Assembly: GCA_910586305.1 (NCBI GenBank) | Contig: CAJUGS010000005.1 | Coordinates: 31,541 to 95,540, forward strand | Length of the DNA stretch: 64,000 nucleotides | From: an uncultured Duncaniella sp. | Lineage (GTDB): Bacteria > Bacteroidota > Bacteroidia > Bacteroidales > Muribaculaceae | Direction of reading: 5' to 3' | In this document: one piece after another, positions 54,462 to 63,043 of the stretch | How positions within the stretch are numbered: position 1 is the first letter of the stretch | Layout of the letters: every line of letters begins with the position of its first letter | The notes under the pieces: generated by a model | Database searches by the model: none | Seen by the model: the letters and a program-made list of their open reading frames with translations, nothing else | Told to the model about the DNA's origin: nothing | Translations under genes and position numbers: made by a program

Positions 54462-55310
54462 ATGAAGACTAAAGAACAATTGATTGACGATCTGCTCACT
54501 CTGGCGTTTGCCGAGGATGTGGGAGACGGTGATCACACCACTCTCAGCACCATTCCCGACTCTGAGACCGGCAAGCAGCGCCTGATAGTCAAGGAAGAGG
54601 GTATATTGGCTGGAGTTGAGATTGCCGCCAAGGTGTTCGAGAAATTCGATCCCGAGCTTAAGATGACCGTCTTTATAGGTGACGGTGCCCATGTGAAGCC
54701 CGGCGACGTGGCTTTCGAGGTAGAGGGAAAAGTTCGTTCGCTTCTTCAGACCGAACGCATCATGCTCAACATCATGCAGCGAATGAGCGGTATTGCCACT
54801 CAGACCGACCGCTATCAGCAGCGTCTTGAGGGGTTGAAGACAAAAGTGCTCGACACCAGAAAGACAACTCCCGGAATGCGTATGCTTGAGAAGGAGGCTG
54901 TGAGAATCGGAGGCGGTTGCAATCACCGCATCGGACTCTTCGACATGATTCTAATCAAGGACAACCATGTCGATTTCGCTGGAGGCATCACTCAGGCTGT
55001 TCAGGCTGCCAAGGACTACTGCAAGGCCAACGGAAAGGACTTGAAAATCGAGGTGGAGGTGCGCAACACTGCTGAAATTGAGGAGGCCCTCGCAGCCGGT
55101 GTTGACCGTATCATGCTCGACAACTTCACTCCCGAACGTACCCGTGAGGCTGTGAAGCTCATTAATGGCCGGACAGAGGTGGAATCATCGGGCGGAATCA
55201 CTCTTGACACCCTCCGCCAGTATGGAGAGTGTGGTGTCGATTTTATCTCCGTCGGTGCTCTCACTCACTCTGTCAAGGGACTCGACATGAGTTTCAAGGC
55301 CGTGAAGTGA
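54462..55310 (+). CDS. nadC: nicotinate-nucleotide pyrophosphorylase (quinolinate phosphoribosyltransferase)
   Basis: This 282-residue enzyme of NAD synthesis makes nicotinate mononucleotide from quinolinate and PRPP. Signatures: FAEDVGDGDHTTLS (about 15-28), QRMSGIATQTDRY, DTRKTTPGMRMLEKEAVRIGGGCNHR and VEVEVRNTAEIEEAL, and GVDRIMLDNFTPE. ATG 54462 fits the family N-terminus; codons upstream in frame lie inside divergent rlmH. Confidence 0.95.
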   Translation: MKTKEQLIDDLLTLAFAEDVGDGDHTTLSTIPDSETGKQRLIVKEEGILAGVEIAAKVFEKFDPELKMTVFIGDGAHVKPGDVAFEVEGKVRSLLQTERIMLNIMQRMSGIATQTDRYQQRLEGLKTKVLDTRKTTPGMRMLEKEAVRIGGGCNHRIGLFDMILIKDNHVDFAGGITQAVQAAKDYCKANGKDLKIEVEVRNTAEIEEALAAGVDRIMLDNFTPERTREAVKLINGRTEVESSGGITLDTLRQYGECGVDFISVGALTHSVKGLDMSFKAVK

Positions 55311-55334
55311 TATAGGAAAGATATCATTATTTTG

Positions 55335-55366
55335 ACAGGTGGACGCGCGTCAGCACGTCCACCTGT
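55335..55366. terminator. terminator between nadC and the HAD gene
   Basis: Eleven-base arms ACAGGTGGACG (55335-55345) and CGTCCACCTGT (55356-55366) between convergent genes, with T/A-rich flanks on both sides. Confidence 0.85.
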
Positions 55367-55404
55367 ATTGTTTGAGAGATTATCCGGGCCAAAGCCGACG
55401 GGGG

Positions 55405-56028
55405 CTATGAGAGCATATCTTTCAGCTTGAATCCGTCGAATCCATCGATTGTCCTGTTGGCAACAGTCTCCACTTTTTCTCGAGGATTTGTGGTGGCTAT
55501 GCCTATGACGGTGGCTCCGGAACGACGGCCTGCCTCGAGTCCCTGCATGGAATCCTCGAATACGAAACAGTCCTCCGGCTTGCGTCCGATGAGTGAGGCC
55601 GCGGTGAGGTAGCCTTCGGGATCGGGTTTGCTTTTGCTCACCATGCTGCCGGTGACAATGACGTCGACCATATCTTTCAGCTCGGGATGGCGCTTGAACA
55701 GATAGCTCATTTTCACATCGTCGCTGCTGGTGACGATGGCACTTGGGATGGAGTGCTCCTTGAGTTCGGCAAGGAACTCCATCACGCCTGGATAGACGGG
55801 ATAGAGCATCTCGTTTTCAAAGCTGTGGAGCTTCTCCACGATTCCTTCGCGGTCGGCTTCGGGAAAGGACAGGAGTATTTCGCCGAGTGTGGTGCCCTTG
55901 ATGTCGGCTGAAAATGATGGGGCGAGACCATAGCTGTCGCCCATTCCTCCCCAGAAGACGGAGTATTCTCCCTCGCTGTCGACGAGTACGCCGTCGAGGT
56001 CGAAGAGAACGCCGGTTTTTTCGGTCAT
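55405..56028 (-). CDS. HAD-superfamily phosphatase, beta-phosphoglucomutase-like
   Basis: This 207-residue protein has motif I LFDLDGVLVDSEGEYS (nucleophile Asp and acid Asp, about 8-23), a helical cap, motif II VTSSDD, motif III Lys in SKSKPDPEGYL and motif IV FEDSMQGLEAG. The substrate is probably a sugar phosphate or small phosphomonoester. It lies 36 bp downstream of galE on the same strand and may belong to that unit. Confidence 0.9.
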   Translation of the reverse strand: MTEKTGVLFDLDGVLVDSEGEYSVFWGGMGDSYGLAPSFSADIKGTTLGEILLSFPEADREGIVEKLHSFENEMLYPVYPGVMEFLAELKEHSIPSAIVTSSDDVKMSYLFKRHPELKDMVDVIVTGSMVSKSKPDPEGYLTAASLIGRKPEDCFVFEDSMQGLEAGRRSGATVIGIATTNPREKVETVANRTIDGFDGFKLKDMLS

Positions 56029-56064
56029 ATCGGTATAAATCGGTGAATGGTTTGGTTCAAAAGA

Positions 56065-57102
56065 TTACATTATTCCTCTCTCACGGAGCTTGCACTGCCA
56101 GGCCCAGGCCGAGCGCATGGTGTCGTCGAGGGTTGATGTGGCTTTCCATCCGAGAACTTCGTTGGCATAGGACGGGTTGGCCCACACTTTTTCGATGTCT
56201 CCTGCACGACGGCCCACAATCTTGTGGGGTACTTTCACTCCTGTGGCTTCTTCGAAGGCATGGATTAGCTCGAGCACAGAGACTCCGTCGCCTGTACCGA
56301 GGTTGAAGATTTCGATCTTGTCCTCGCTGACATCGTTGAGCATTCTTTCCACTGCGATTACGTGGGCCTTTGCAAGGTCAACCACGTTGATGTAGTCACG
56401 TATGCATGAGCCGTCGGGGGTGTTGTAGTCGTCGCCGAATACGCTCAGTTCCTTGCGGATGCCGATGGCTGTCTGTGTGAGGTAGGGGATGAGGTTCTGC
56501 GGCACACCGTTGGGGAGCTCGCCGATTTCGGCGCTCGGATGTGCACCGACAGGGTTGAAGTAGCGTAGTATCACGCTCTTGAAAGGAGCTCCGGCGTTGA
56601 TGACATCGGTGATGATTTCCTCGGATATCTGCTTGGTGTTACCGTAGGGTGATGTGGCTTTCTTGATGGGTGATGCTTCGGTGACAGGGTTTACGTCAGG
56701 TTCTCCATAGACGGTGCACGATGAGGAGAATACGAGGCCTTTCACTCCGTTGGGCCCCATCAGATCGAGGAGATTCAGAAGTGTGTCGAGATTGTTGCGA
56801 TAGTATAGGATGGGTTTCTGCATACTTTCGCCTACGGCCTTGGAGGCGGCGAAGTTGATGATGCCCTTGATATCGGGGTAGTCTGCGAACAGCCGGCTGA
56901 GTGTGTCGATGTCGGTGCAGTCGCCTTCCACGAATTCGGGTCTGATGCCTGTGATACGCTGGATACCGTCGAGTACCTCAATGTTTGAGTTGGATAGGTT
57001 GTCGATGATTACGACCGGATATCCGGCATTCTGCAGTTCGACTACGGTGTGTGAGCCGATGTAGCCGGTACCTCCTGTTACGAGGATTCTGTCTTTTTTC
57101 AT
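56065..57102 (-). CDS. galE: UDP-glucose 4-epimerase
   Basis: This 345-residue short-chain epimerase has the NAD loop VTGGTGYIGSHT (about 8-19), catalytic SSSCTVYG, YGNTKQ (Tyr-Lys pair) and NPVGAHPSAEIGE. It interconverts UDP-Glc and UDP-Gal, supplying galactose for glycans. The start overlaps the end of the N-acyltransferase gene by 4 bp, so they are translationally coupled. Confidence 0.95.
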   Translation of the reverse strand: MKKDRILVTGGTGYIGSHTVVELQNAGYPVVIIDNLSNSNIEVLDGIQRITGIRPEFVEGDCTDIDTLSRLFADYPDIKGIINFAASKAVGESMQKPILYYRNNLDTLLNLLDLMGPNGVKGLVFSSSCTVYGEPDVNPVTEASPIKKATSPYGNTKQISEEIITDVINAGAPFKSVILRYFNPVGAHPSAEIGELPNGVPQNLIPYLTQTAIGIRKELSVFGDDYNTPDGSCIRDYINVVDLAKAHVIAVERMLNDVSEDKIEIFNLGTGDGVSVLELIHAFEEATGVKVPHKIVGRRAGDIEKVWANPSYANEVLGWKATSTLDDTMRSAWAWQCKLRERGIM

Positions 57103-58073
57103 AGTTTTGTCTGGTTTGAGGGTGAGTTGAGTATCAGGTCAGACTCGGGGTGGAATGTGCCGATGTGTCGGCGCTTTTTTTCCTCGAATATTTCTGAGAT
57201 TGCAAAGAATATTCCGCTTTCCTCCACGTCGCCGAATTCGTCGTTGATGGCGGTGCCGAACATTTTCATTGTCGGCGACAGGCTCATATAGGAGTTTACA
57301 AGAGGCGGTATGTTGAATCCGTATTCTCTCACAGCGTGGTTGAGTATCTTGTAGTCATCCTTGAATGTCGTGCCTGTGAAGAGGCGTTCCATTTTTTCAG
57401 TGTCGAAATTGGTGTCGAGGGCCTTGATGGGGCGCACGAGGTGGTCGTGGTCGGGAAAGTGCTTGTGGAGAAAATAAAGAATCATGTCGCGGCACTCTCT
57501 GTTGTAGCCCGGATACATCGTCATCTTTCCGAAGAGGAATTTAATCTGCGGGTAGATGACAGTGAGTGCTCCGAGTCCGTCCCAGAGGTTGTCGAGTGCG
57601 AAGAGAGCCTTGGCTCCCGCCCGGGAAGACTGGTAGTCGAGACGGACAAACGAACGGCCCAGTTCGATGGTGGAGGGGAGATAGTTACTTATGAATTCGG
57701 GTGAGAAATCAAACATATGGCTTGTGGCTATGCGCGGACGGCCGTTTTCATCGAGCTTGATATCTTCGCCGAGAATGAATCGGTAGCCTCCAAGGATTAT
57801 GCGGTCCGTGTTGTTCCACACTATGAGCTGTCGGCATGGCGGGTCCATGAGGTCAAACTCGTCGATGTCGGCACTCTTGCCGGTGCCTCCTCCGGCTGAA
57901 CGGAAAGACTCTTCCCTGAGCCTGCCTATCTCCTGCATCACGGCCGGGCATTCCCTTCCGTCAACGATGTAGATGAGGTTGTTGCCCTTGTTGGTGGGAC
58001 GTAAGAGCCGTTCGGGTGTCAGCTCGGCTTCAATCAGGGCGGTGTCTATGGGGGCAATTATATTTTGGTTCAT
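57099..58073 (-). CDS. GNAT-type N-acyltransferase (OlsB/GlsB-like, hemolysin family)
   Basis: This 324-residue acyltransferase has the OlsB-type GNAT core: EIGRLREESFR, DEFDLMDPPCRQLIVWNNTDRIILGGYRFILG, SFVRLDYQSSR and LFGKMTMYPGY. OlsB family members acylate the amino group of ornithine or glycine from acyl-ACP; in Bacteroides the pair GlsB/GlsA makes glycine lipids. The next upstream gene is the matching lysolipid O-acyltransferase, which supports that role (inference). Ends overlapping galE. Confidence 0.85.
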   Translation of the reverse strand: MNQNIIAPIDTALIEAELTPERLLRPTNKGNNLIYIVDGRECPAVMQEIGRLREESFRSAGGGTGKSADIDEFDLMDPPCRQLIVWNNTDRIILGGYRFILGEDIKLDENGRPRIATSHMFDFSPEFISNYLPSTIELGRSFVRLDYQSSRAGAKALFALDNLWDGLGALTVIYPQIKFLFGKMTMYPGYNRECRDMILYFLHKHFPDHDHLVRPIKALDTNFDTEKMERLFTGTTFKDDYKILNHAVREYGFNIPPLVNSYMSLSPTMKMFGTAINDEFGDVEESGIFFAISEIFEEKKRRHIGTFHPESDLILNSPSNQTKL

Positions 58074-58089
58074 GGGGTGTGTGTAATGT

Positions 58090-58902
58090 TCAACGGCGGA
58101 GCCGGTAGACGGTTTCGCGAAGGCTGTCAGACTGGGCCTGGGCTTCTTTACCTCCCTTCAGCGACTGCCATGCTATAGGCGAGCCGAGAGTGATGGTGAA
58201 AGTGTGCCCCTCTTTGAGAAATATCTCTGCTGGAAGGCGCACCATCTCGATATTGAATTTCAGGCCGAGCCGTGTCCTTAGATGTGCAAAATTATAAAAA
58301 AACTTGGAATTCTCACCGCTAAAATTAACCGGAATTATGTCGCGTTGCGACGAAATAGCTTTATTTACCACCATTTTCCGCCATTCGAGGTCGGCTATTG
58401 AGCCGTCGGATAAACGGCGGGAAACGAGTCCGGCAGGAAACATCACGATAGGCTCCGGGCCGGAGAATGCATTGTCGAGGGCTTCTACTGCTTCTCTCGA
58501 CTGGTCGCCGTGCTTGTTGATACCAAGGAAGATGGTGCGGAGCGGTTCGACAAATGTCAGGAGGTCGTTGACTACGAATTTCATGTCGCCGTTGCCTCCG
58601 TAGAGTTTCTTTACGGCTGAGGCGAGTACGAGACCGTCGAGGCCGCCGAGCGGATGGTTGGACACGAAGATCACTCGGCGTGCCGAGGGATCGAAGTCTC
58701 CTTCAATGCGGTAGTCAACAGAGAGATCGCGTATCACCCCCTCGGCAAAGTCGGCACCGGTGAGGTGGCTGTTATTGCTAAGCAGGGTGTTTAGTCCGTC
58801 CTGGTGTATGAATTTCTCGAGTGCGCGTATTATGAAGCGCGGAATGAATCTGTAGTAGCGTGGAGCGCGCAGGCGTATGACCTCGTCAATGTCAATCTTC
58901 AT
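58090..58902 (-). CDS. 1-acylglycerol-phosphate acyltransferase-like (OlsA/GlsA-like) protein
   Basis: This 270-residue LPLAT-superfamily enzyme has the HxxxxD-type motif VSNHPLGGLDGLVLA (about 100-115), an FPAG motif (VMFPAGLVSRRL) and basic/hydrophobic helices at the N-terminus. It would add the second, ester-linked acyl chain to the N-acyl amino acid made by the next gene. ATG 58902 (MKIDIDEVIRLRAPRYY) overlaps the end of the rluA-type gene by 11 bp. Confidence 0.85.
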   Translation of the reverse strand: MKIDIDEVIRLRAPRYYRFIPRFIIRALEKFIHQDGLNTLLSNNSHLTGADFAEGVIRDLSVDYRIEGDFDPSARRVIFVSNHPLGGLDGLVLASAVKKLYGGNGDMKFVVNDLLTFVEPLRTIFLGINKHGDQSREAVEALDNAFSGPEPIVMFPAGLVSRRLSDGSIADLEWRKMVVNKAISSQRDIIPVNFSGENSKFFYNFAHLRTRLGLKFNIEMVRLPAEIFLKEGHTFTITLGSPIAWQSLKGGKEAQAQSDSLRETVYRLRR

Positions 58903-59608
58903 GGCTCTCCCGTTCTTCGTCCTGTAACTTTGCGACGGCAGGTGAGAAGGCCTGCCAGAGAGAGTCTCCGGCGGGGAGAGGTGCCGTGACATCGATGAGT
59001 TTGCCCGATACAGGATGTTCGAATCTCACTCGGTGTGCACGGAGGGAGATGGAGCCGTCAGGATTGCTGCGCTTATCTCCATATTTGAGGTCTCCCTTCA
59101 CGGGACATCCCATTGCCGAGAGCTGTACGCGTATCTGGTGTTTGCGTCCGGTTTCGAGGTGTATCTCAAGCAGGTGGTAGCGGTCAGACCCGGCTATGTA
59201 TCTGTAGCTCAAGGCCACGGGCTTGGCCCCGTCACGTGGGGTAGGGGAGAGGTAGCTCTTGTTGGTGCGCTCGACGCTTGTGAGATAGCCTGTGAGGCGT
59301 TGTGTGTCTTTCACCGGGCGGTTGCGGGTGATGGCAAGATAGGTTTTCTCGACTTTTCCAAGGCGGAACATCTCGTTCATGCGTGCCAGAGCCTTTGAGG
59401 TTTTGGCAAATACGACCACGCCTCCCACCGGGCGGTCGAGACGGTGGACTACTCCGCAGAATACGTTGCCCGGTTTTGAGTATTTTTCTTTTATCCAGTC
59501 TTTCACTATGTCGACAAGTGGTGTGTCGCCGGTCTTGTCGCCCTGGACTATTTCTCCGGGAGCTTTGTTGACAATGATTATGTGGTTGTCTTCGTAGATT
59601 ACTTCCAT
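58892..59608 (-). CDS. RluA-family RNA pseudouridine synthase
   Basis: This 238-residue enzyme has catalytic Asp in HRLDRPVGGVVVFAKT (near 61), LEIHLETGRKHQIRVQL and LRAHRVRFEHPVSG, typical of RluA/RluC/RluD relatives without an S4 domain. Target uridine unknown. ATG 59608 (MEVIYEDNHIIIVNK) matches the family N-terminus. A TAACTTTG element ends only 8 bp before it, suggesting a nearly leaderless mRNA. Confidence 0.92.
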   Translation of the reverse strand: MEVIYEDNHIIIVNKAPGEIVQGDKTGDTPLVDIVKDWIKEKYSKPGNVFCGVVHRLDRPVGGVVVFAKTSKALARMNEMFRLGKVEKTYLAITRNRPVKDTQRLTGYLTSVERTNKSYLSPTPRDGAKPVALSYRYIAGSDRYHLLEIHLETGRKHQIRVQLSAMGCPVKGDLKYGDKRSNPDGSISLRAHRVRFEHPVSGKLIDVTAPLPAGDSLWQAFSPAVAKLQDEERESHED

Positions 59609-59616
59609 AACGGACA

Positions 59617-59648
59617 CAAAGTTAGTGATTTCAGCCGTGTTGTGCAAT
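59617..59648 (-). promoter_or_regulatory. promoter of the rluA / acyltransferase / galE unit
   Basis: Minus strand: ATTG (59648-59645), 20 bp, TAACTTTG (59624-59617), 8 bp before the ATG. Confidence 0.6.
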
Positions 59649-59669
59649 AGACACGGTGCCGATATGGTG

Positions 59670-60794
59670 TCAGTGGGGTGTTTCGGTAAGTATGAGTACC
59701 CGTGAGCCGTCGGCAAGAGTCGCTCCGTGTACCATGAGGTCTCCTCCTTCGCGTACTTTGAGCTTGCGGGCCAGTTCGGGGGCTGTGAGCGGGAAGTTGC
59801 GTACAGCCACATTGACCGACGGATGGGAACGGGCGAATCCTTTTATGGCGGACTTGCTGAAGGGAATGACTTCGATTATTTTCATTTTCTTCCCAGGAAA
59901 AGCAGAGACCTGTCCGTCAGGTGCTGTGAAAAGGTGTGTTTCGGGGGCCAGTTTTGCCTCGGTGAAACGTCTGAGAGAGCCGAGGGAGACTCCCTTCATT
60001 ACGGCCGGATAGGGTTCGAGCAGGATATCTCCTATTGCCGGAATGTCATATCTGGAGGAGATTTCTCCTTGGCCTGGAATGAAACTGAGCGAGGGGCGGC
60101 CAACGGTGATGCATTCCACGGTATCTTTGTCGATGTGTGTTCCTGTTTCGATTACTACCTCCTTGCATTCTCGTGTGGTCCCTATCAGTCTGACATGACA
60201 GTGGTCCAGGCCGAGTTCTTGTTTGACGGCTTTGACGTCGGCCATGGGCGACATCTTGATTATGAGCCTTTCGCAGCGCGAAGTGAGGAGCTGGAACGAC
60301 GACGTGATGTCGGGGACACACTGGGATAGGAGAAAGTGACGCCCTGTAGAGTCGCGTCGCTGCGGATCGATGAAAATGATGTCGAAATGTCTGTCGTTTT
60401 CGCGAAGCCATTCGATGCTGTCGGCACAGACTGTGTGTACGCGGTTGCCAAGGCCGAGAATTTCAGTGTTGTGACATATTTCCTTGTAGGCCTTCTGGTC
60501 GATTTCGATGGCTGTCACATCAGCTCCCTTGCGTGCCATGGCGAATGTGTCGATTCCCAGTCCGCAAGTCATGTCGAGTACGGTATGGCTTGTTTCGATT
60601 GTTGATGCGTGTATCTCTGCTATGGCCTCAGAAGTGGCCATTTCAGCAAGCGCGGTCGATGGAAATCTGAATCCTTCTGTTGTGGAAAGGGTGGGGAGTT
60701 TGCGGACGCACTTGTCGCGACATTCGGCCTGCAAGACTTCGTCGAGCCTGGCTGGATCACCGTGATACTTTAGCCTCATTCTGGCATAGTCCAT
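59670..60794 (-). CDS. SAM-dependent methyltransferase with THUMP-like domain
   Basis: This 374-residue class I methyltransferase has motif I VLDMTCGLGIDTFAMARKG (about 92-110), acidic loop TAIEID and motif IV-like IIFIDPQRRD. The C-terminal half matches the THUMP-like domain found with such enzymes in Bacteroidetes. An RNA substrate is likely but unproven. It starts 4 bp after tsaB, so both are tRNA/RNA-modification genes of one transcript. Confidence 0.85.
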   Translation of the reverse strand: MDYARMRLKYHGDPARLDEVLQAECRDKCVRKLPTLSTTEGFRFPSTALAEMATSEAIAEIHASTIETSHTVLDMTCGLGIDTFAMARKGADVTAIEIDQKAYKEICHNTEILGLGNRVHTVCADSIEWLRENDRHFDIIFIDPQRRDSTGRHFLLSQCVPDITSSFQLLTSRCERLIIKMSPMADVKAVKQELGLDHCHVRLIGTTRECKEVVIETGTHIDKDTVECITVGRPSLSFIPGQGEISSRYDIPAIGDILLEPYPAVMKGVSLGSLRRFTEAKLAPETHLFTAPDGQVSAFPGKKMKIIEVIPFSKSAIKGFARSHPSVNVAVRNFPLTAPELARKLKVREGGDLMVHGATLADGSRVLILTETPH

Positions 60795-60798
60795 GCTC

Positions 60799-61494
60799 TC
60801 AGAATATTTTCTTCGGACGTGTGGCCTGGAAGTCCTTTATATAATTAGGTGTGGAGTAAGCGGTGTCTATGAAGTCGCGTTCCGAGTAGGCTTTCTCGGC
60901 TAAGGCTATCATGTCGATGGCAAGCGGGCGGATGTCGGGGACAAAGATGGCATTGTCGGCCTTGATTACTTCGACAGCTTTGTCGCTTCCGTCGCCGAAG
61001 AACAGCACTGGACGACCGGTGGCAAGCAGCGTCGAGTATGAGTTCTCATCGAGTATTAGGGGCTGCTGCTCCATGAGTGGAAGCAGGGCAAAGTCGTAGG
61101 CTGCGGTATATACCTCCATACGGCGGGCGTCCACCATTGGAACGAATATCTCATCGCCGGTGAACTCCGGCTTGGTGAACATAACCTGGCAGCAAAGCAG
61201 CTTGAGAGTGTCGACGCCGATGAGCGGGACATCGAGCGCATAGGCAAGGCCTTTGGCTTCGGAGAGACCGATGCGCAGTCCGGTGTAGCTTCCTGGGCCC
61301 ATCGACACGGCAACAGCTTCGATTTTCAGCTCCTTCTCGGCGGCAAAATCAAGGCAATACTTTATATAGTCGCTCAGCAGGGAGGCCTGCGAGCGGCTTT
61401 CGAGTTCTTCCTGGTGGGCGAGTACCATTCCCTCGGCTGTCAGAGCCACTGAACAGGCCGCTGCAGAGGTTTCGATGTTTAATATCACTGCCAT
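60799..61494 (-). CDS. tsaB: tRNA threonylcarbamoyladenosine biosynthesis protein TsaB
   Basis: This 231-residue ASKHA-fold protein, partner of TsaD/TsaE in t6A37 synthesis, has ILNIETSAAACSVALT at the N-terminus, SMGPGSYTGLRIGLSEAKGLAYAL (about 70-93) and MVDARRMEVYTAAY. ATG 61494 fits; a -7 element lies 22-29 bp upstream. Confidence 0.93.
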   Translation of the reverse strand: MAVILNIETSAAACSVALTAEGMVLAHQEELESRSQASLLSDYIKYCLDFAAEKELKIEAVAVSMGPGSYTGLRIGLSEAKGLAYALDVPLIGVDTLKLLCCQVMFTKPEFTGDEIFVPMVDARRMEVYTAAYDFALLPLMEQQPLILDENSYSTLLATGRPVLFFGDGSDKAVEVIKADNAIFVPDIRPLAIDMIALAEKAYSERDFIDTAYSTPNYIKDFQATRPKKIF

Positions 61495-61515
61495 AAAACA
61501 TATATTTGTCAACTG

Positions 61516-61547
61516 CAAAATTAAATAAAAAAAAATTCACCCACAAG
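61516..61547 (-). promoter_or_regulatory. promoter of tsaB
   Basis: Minus strand: CTTG (61547-61544), 20 bp, TAATTTTG (61523-61516). Confidence 0.6.
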
Positions 61548-61572
61548 GGGTACAGATGTGGGATTTAAATGC

Positions 61573-61580
61573 TATATTTG
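61573..61580 (+). promoter_or_regulatory. -7 element of the gdhA promoter
   Basis: TATATTTG, 50 bp before the gdhA ATG; no good -33 TTTG, which may indicate activator dependence. Confidence 0.5.
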
Positions 61581-61630
61581 CATCGTTAACCATAACAAAT
61601 CATCTGTCAAATCATCAAAAACACTCGATT

Positions 61631-62968
61631 ATGGACATTAACAGTATTCTCAATTCGCTTGAGGCCAAGCACCCGGGCGAGAAAGAGTATCTCCAGGCCG
61701 TGAAGGAAGTTCTCATCTGCGTTGAGGACGTCTATAACAGCCACCCTGAATTCGAAAAAGCTAAAATCATAGAGCGCATGGTCGAGCCCGACCGCATCGT
61801 TACTTTCCGTGTCACATGGGTGGACGACCGTGGCGAGGTGCAGAACAACATCGGCTACCGTGTGCAGTTTAACAACGCTATAGGTCCCTATAAAGGCGGT
61901 ATCCGCTTCCATGCTTCTGTAAACCTCTCGATTCTCAAGTTCCTTGGTTTCGAGCAGACATTCAAGAATGCTCTCACCACTCTCCCCATGGGAGGCGCCA
62001 AAGGTGGTAGCGACTTCTCGCCAAGAGGAAAGAGCGATGCTGAGATCATGCGTTTCTGCCAGGCCTTCATCCTCGGATTGTGGAAGAATCTCGGTCCAGA
62101 CCGCGATGTCCCTGCCGGTGATATCGGTGTAGGTGGCCGCGAAGTAGGATATATGTACGGTATGTACAAGAAACTCGTCAATGAGTGTACCGGTACTTTC
62201 ACTGGAAAGGGCCTGTCGTTTGGCGGTTCGCTCGTGCGTCCCGAAGCTACAGGTTTCGGAGCCCTCTATTTCGTGCAGAGTATGCTTGCCGAGAAGAATG
62301 ACTCTATCGAGGGTAAGACTGTGGCCGTTTCGGGCTTCGGTAACGTAGCCTGGGGTGCTACTCTGAAGGCAACACAACTCGGTGCGAAAGTGGTCACCAT
62401 TTCAGGTCCTGACGGATATATATACGACCCCGAAGGAGTATCGGGCGAGAAGATTGACTATCTGCTTTATCTCCGAGCCACAGGTGAGGATATCGTTGCT
62501 CCCTATGCCGAGCGCTTCCCTGAAGCTACATTCTATCCAGGTCGCAAGCCTTGGGAGCAGAAGGTGGATATCGCACTCCCGTGTGCCACCCAGAATGAGC
62601 TTGACGGTGACGATGCCAAAACTCTCGTAGAAAATGGCGTGGAGCTGGTGGCTGAGGTGTCCAATATGGGATGTACCCCCGAAGCTATCGATACATTCAT
62701 CAACTCTCGCACAACCTATGCCCCTGGCAAGGCTGTAAATGCCGGCGGCGTGGCCACTTCGGGACTTGAAATGAGCCAGAATGCAGAGCATCTCCAGTGG
62801 AGTGCCGAGGAAGTAGACGCTCGTCTCCACGAAATCATGCGCAACATCCACACCCAGTGTGTGGCACACGGAACCGAGCCTGACGGCTTCATCAATTATA
62901 TGAAGGGTGCAAACATTGCAGGCTTCATGAAGGTGGCCGACGCAATGATGGGCCAGGGAATAATCTGA
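61631..62968 (+). CDS. gdhA: NADP-type glutamate dehydrogenase
   Basis: This 445-residue enzyme assimilates ammonium on 2-oxoglutarate. Blocks PYKGGIRFHASVNLSILKFLGFEQ, catalytic-Lys LPMGGAKGGSDF (about 116-127) and VAVSGFGNVAWGA (Rossmann loop) are clear. The length fits the NADP-dependent hexameric class. ATG 61631 (MDINSILNSLEAKHPGE) lies 50 bp after the -7 element; earlier in-frame codons overlap the promoter. Monocistronic with a strong terminator. Confidence 0.96.
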   Translation: MDINSILNSLEAKHPGEKEYLQAVKEVLICVEDVYNSHPEFEKAKIIERMVEPDRIVTFRVTWVDDRGEVQNNIGYRVQFNNAIGPYKGGIRFHASVNLSILKFLGFEQTFKNALTTLPMGGAKGGSDFSPRGKSDAEIMRFCQAFILGLWKNLGPDRDVPAGDIGVGGREVGYMYGMYKKLVNECTGTFTGKGLSFGGSLVRPEATGFGALYFVQSMLAEKNDSIEGKTVAVSGFGNVAWGATLKATQLGAKVVTISGPDGYIYDPEGVSGEKIDYLLYLRATGEDIVAPYAERFPEATFYPGRKPWEQKVDIALPCATQNELDGDDAKTLVENGVELVAEVSNMGCTPEAIDTFINSRTTYAPGKAVNAGGVATSGLEMSQNAEHLQWSAEEVDARLHEIMRNIHTQCVAHGTEPDGFINYMKGANIAGFMKVADAMMGQGII

Positions 62969-62986
62969 TAAATCTAACGTCAAACG

Positions 62987-63037
62987 CCGGGATTCTACGT
63001 GGAGTGCCTCTCCCGTGAATCCCGGTTTTGTTTTTTG
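62987..63037 (+). terminator. terminator of gdhA
   Basis: Nine-base arms CCGGGATTC (62987-62995) and GAATCCCGG (63017-63025) followed by TTTTGTTTTTTG. Confidence 0.9.
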
Positions 63038-63043
63038 TGTCCT

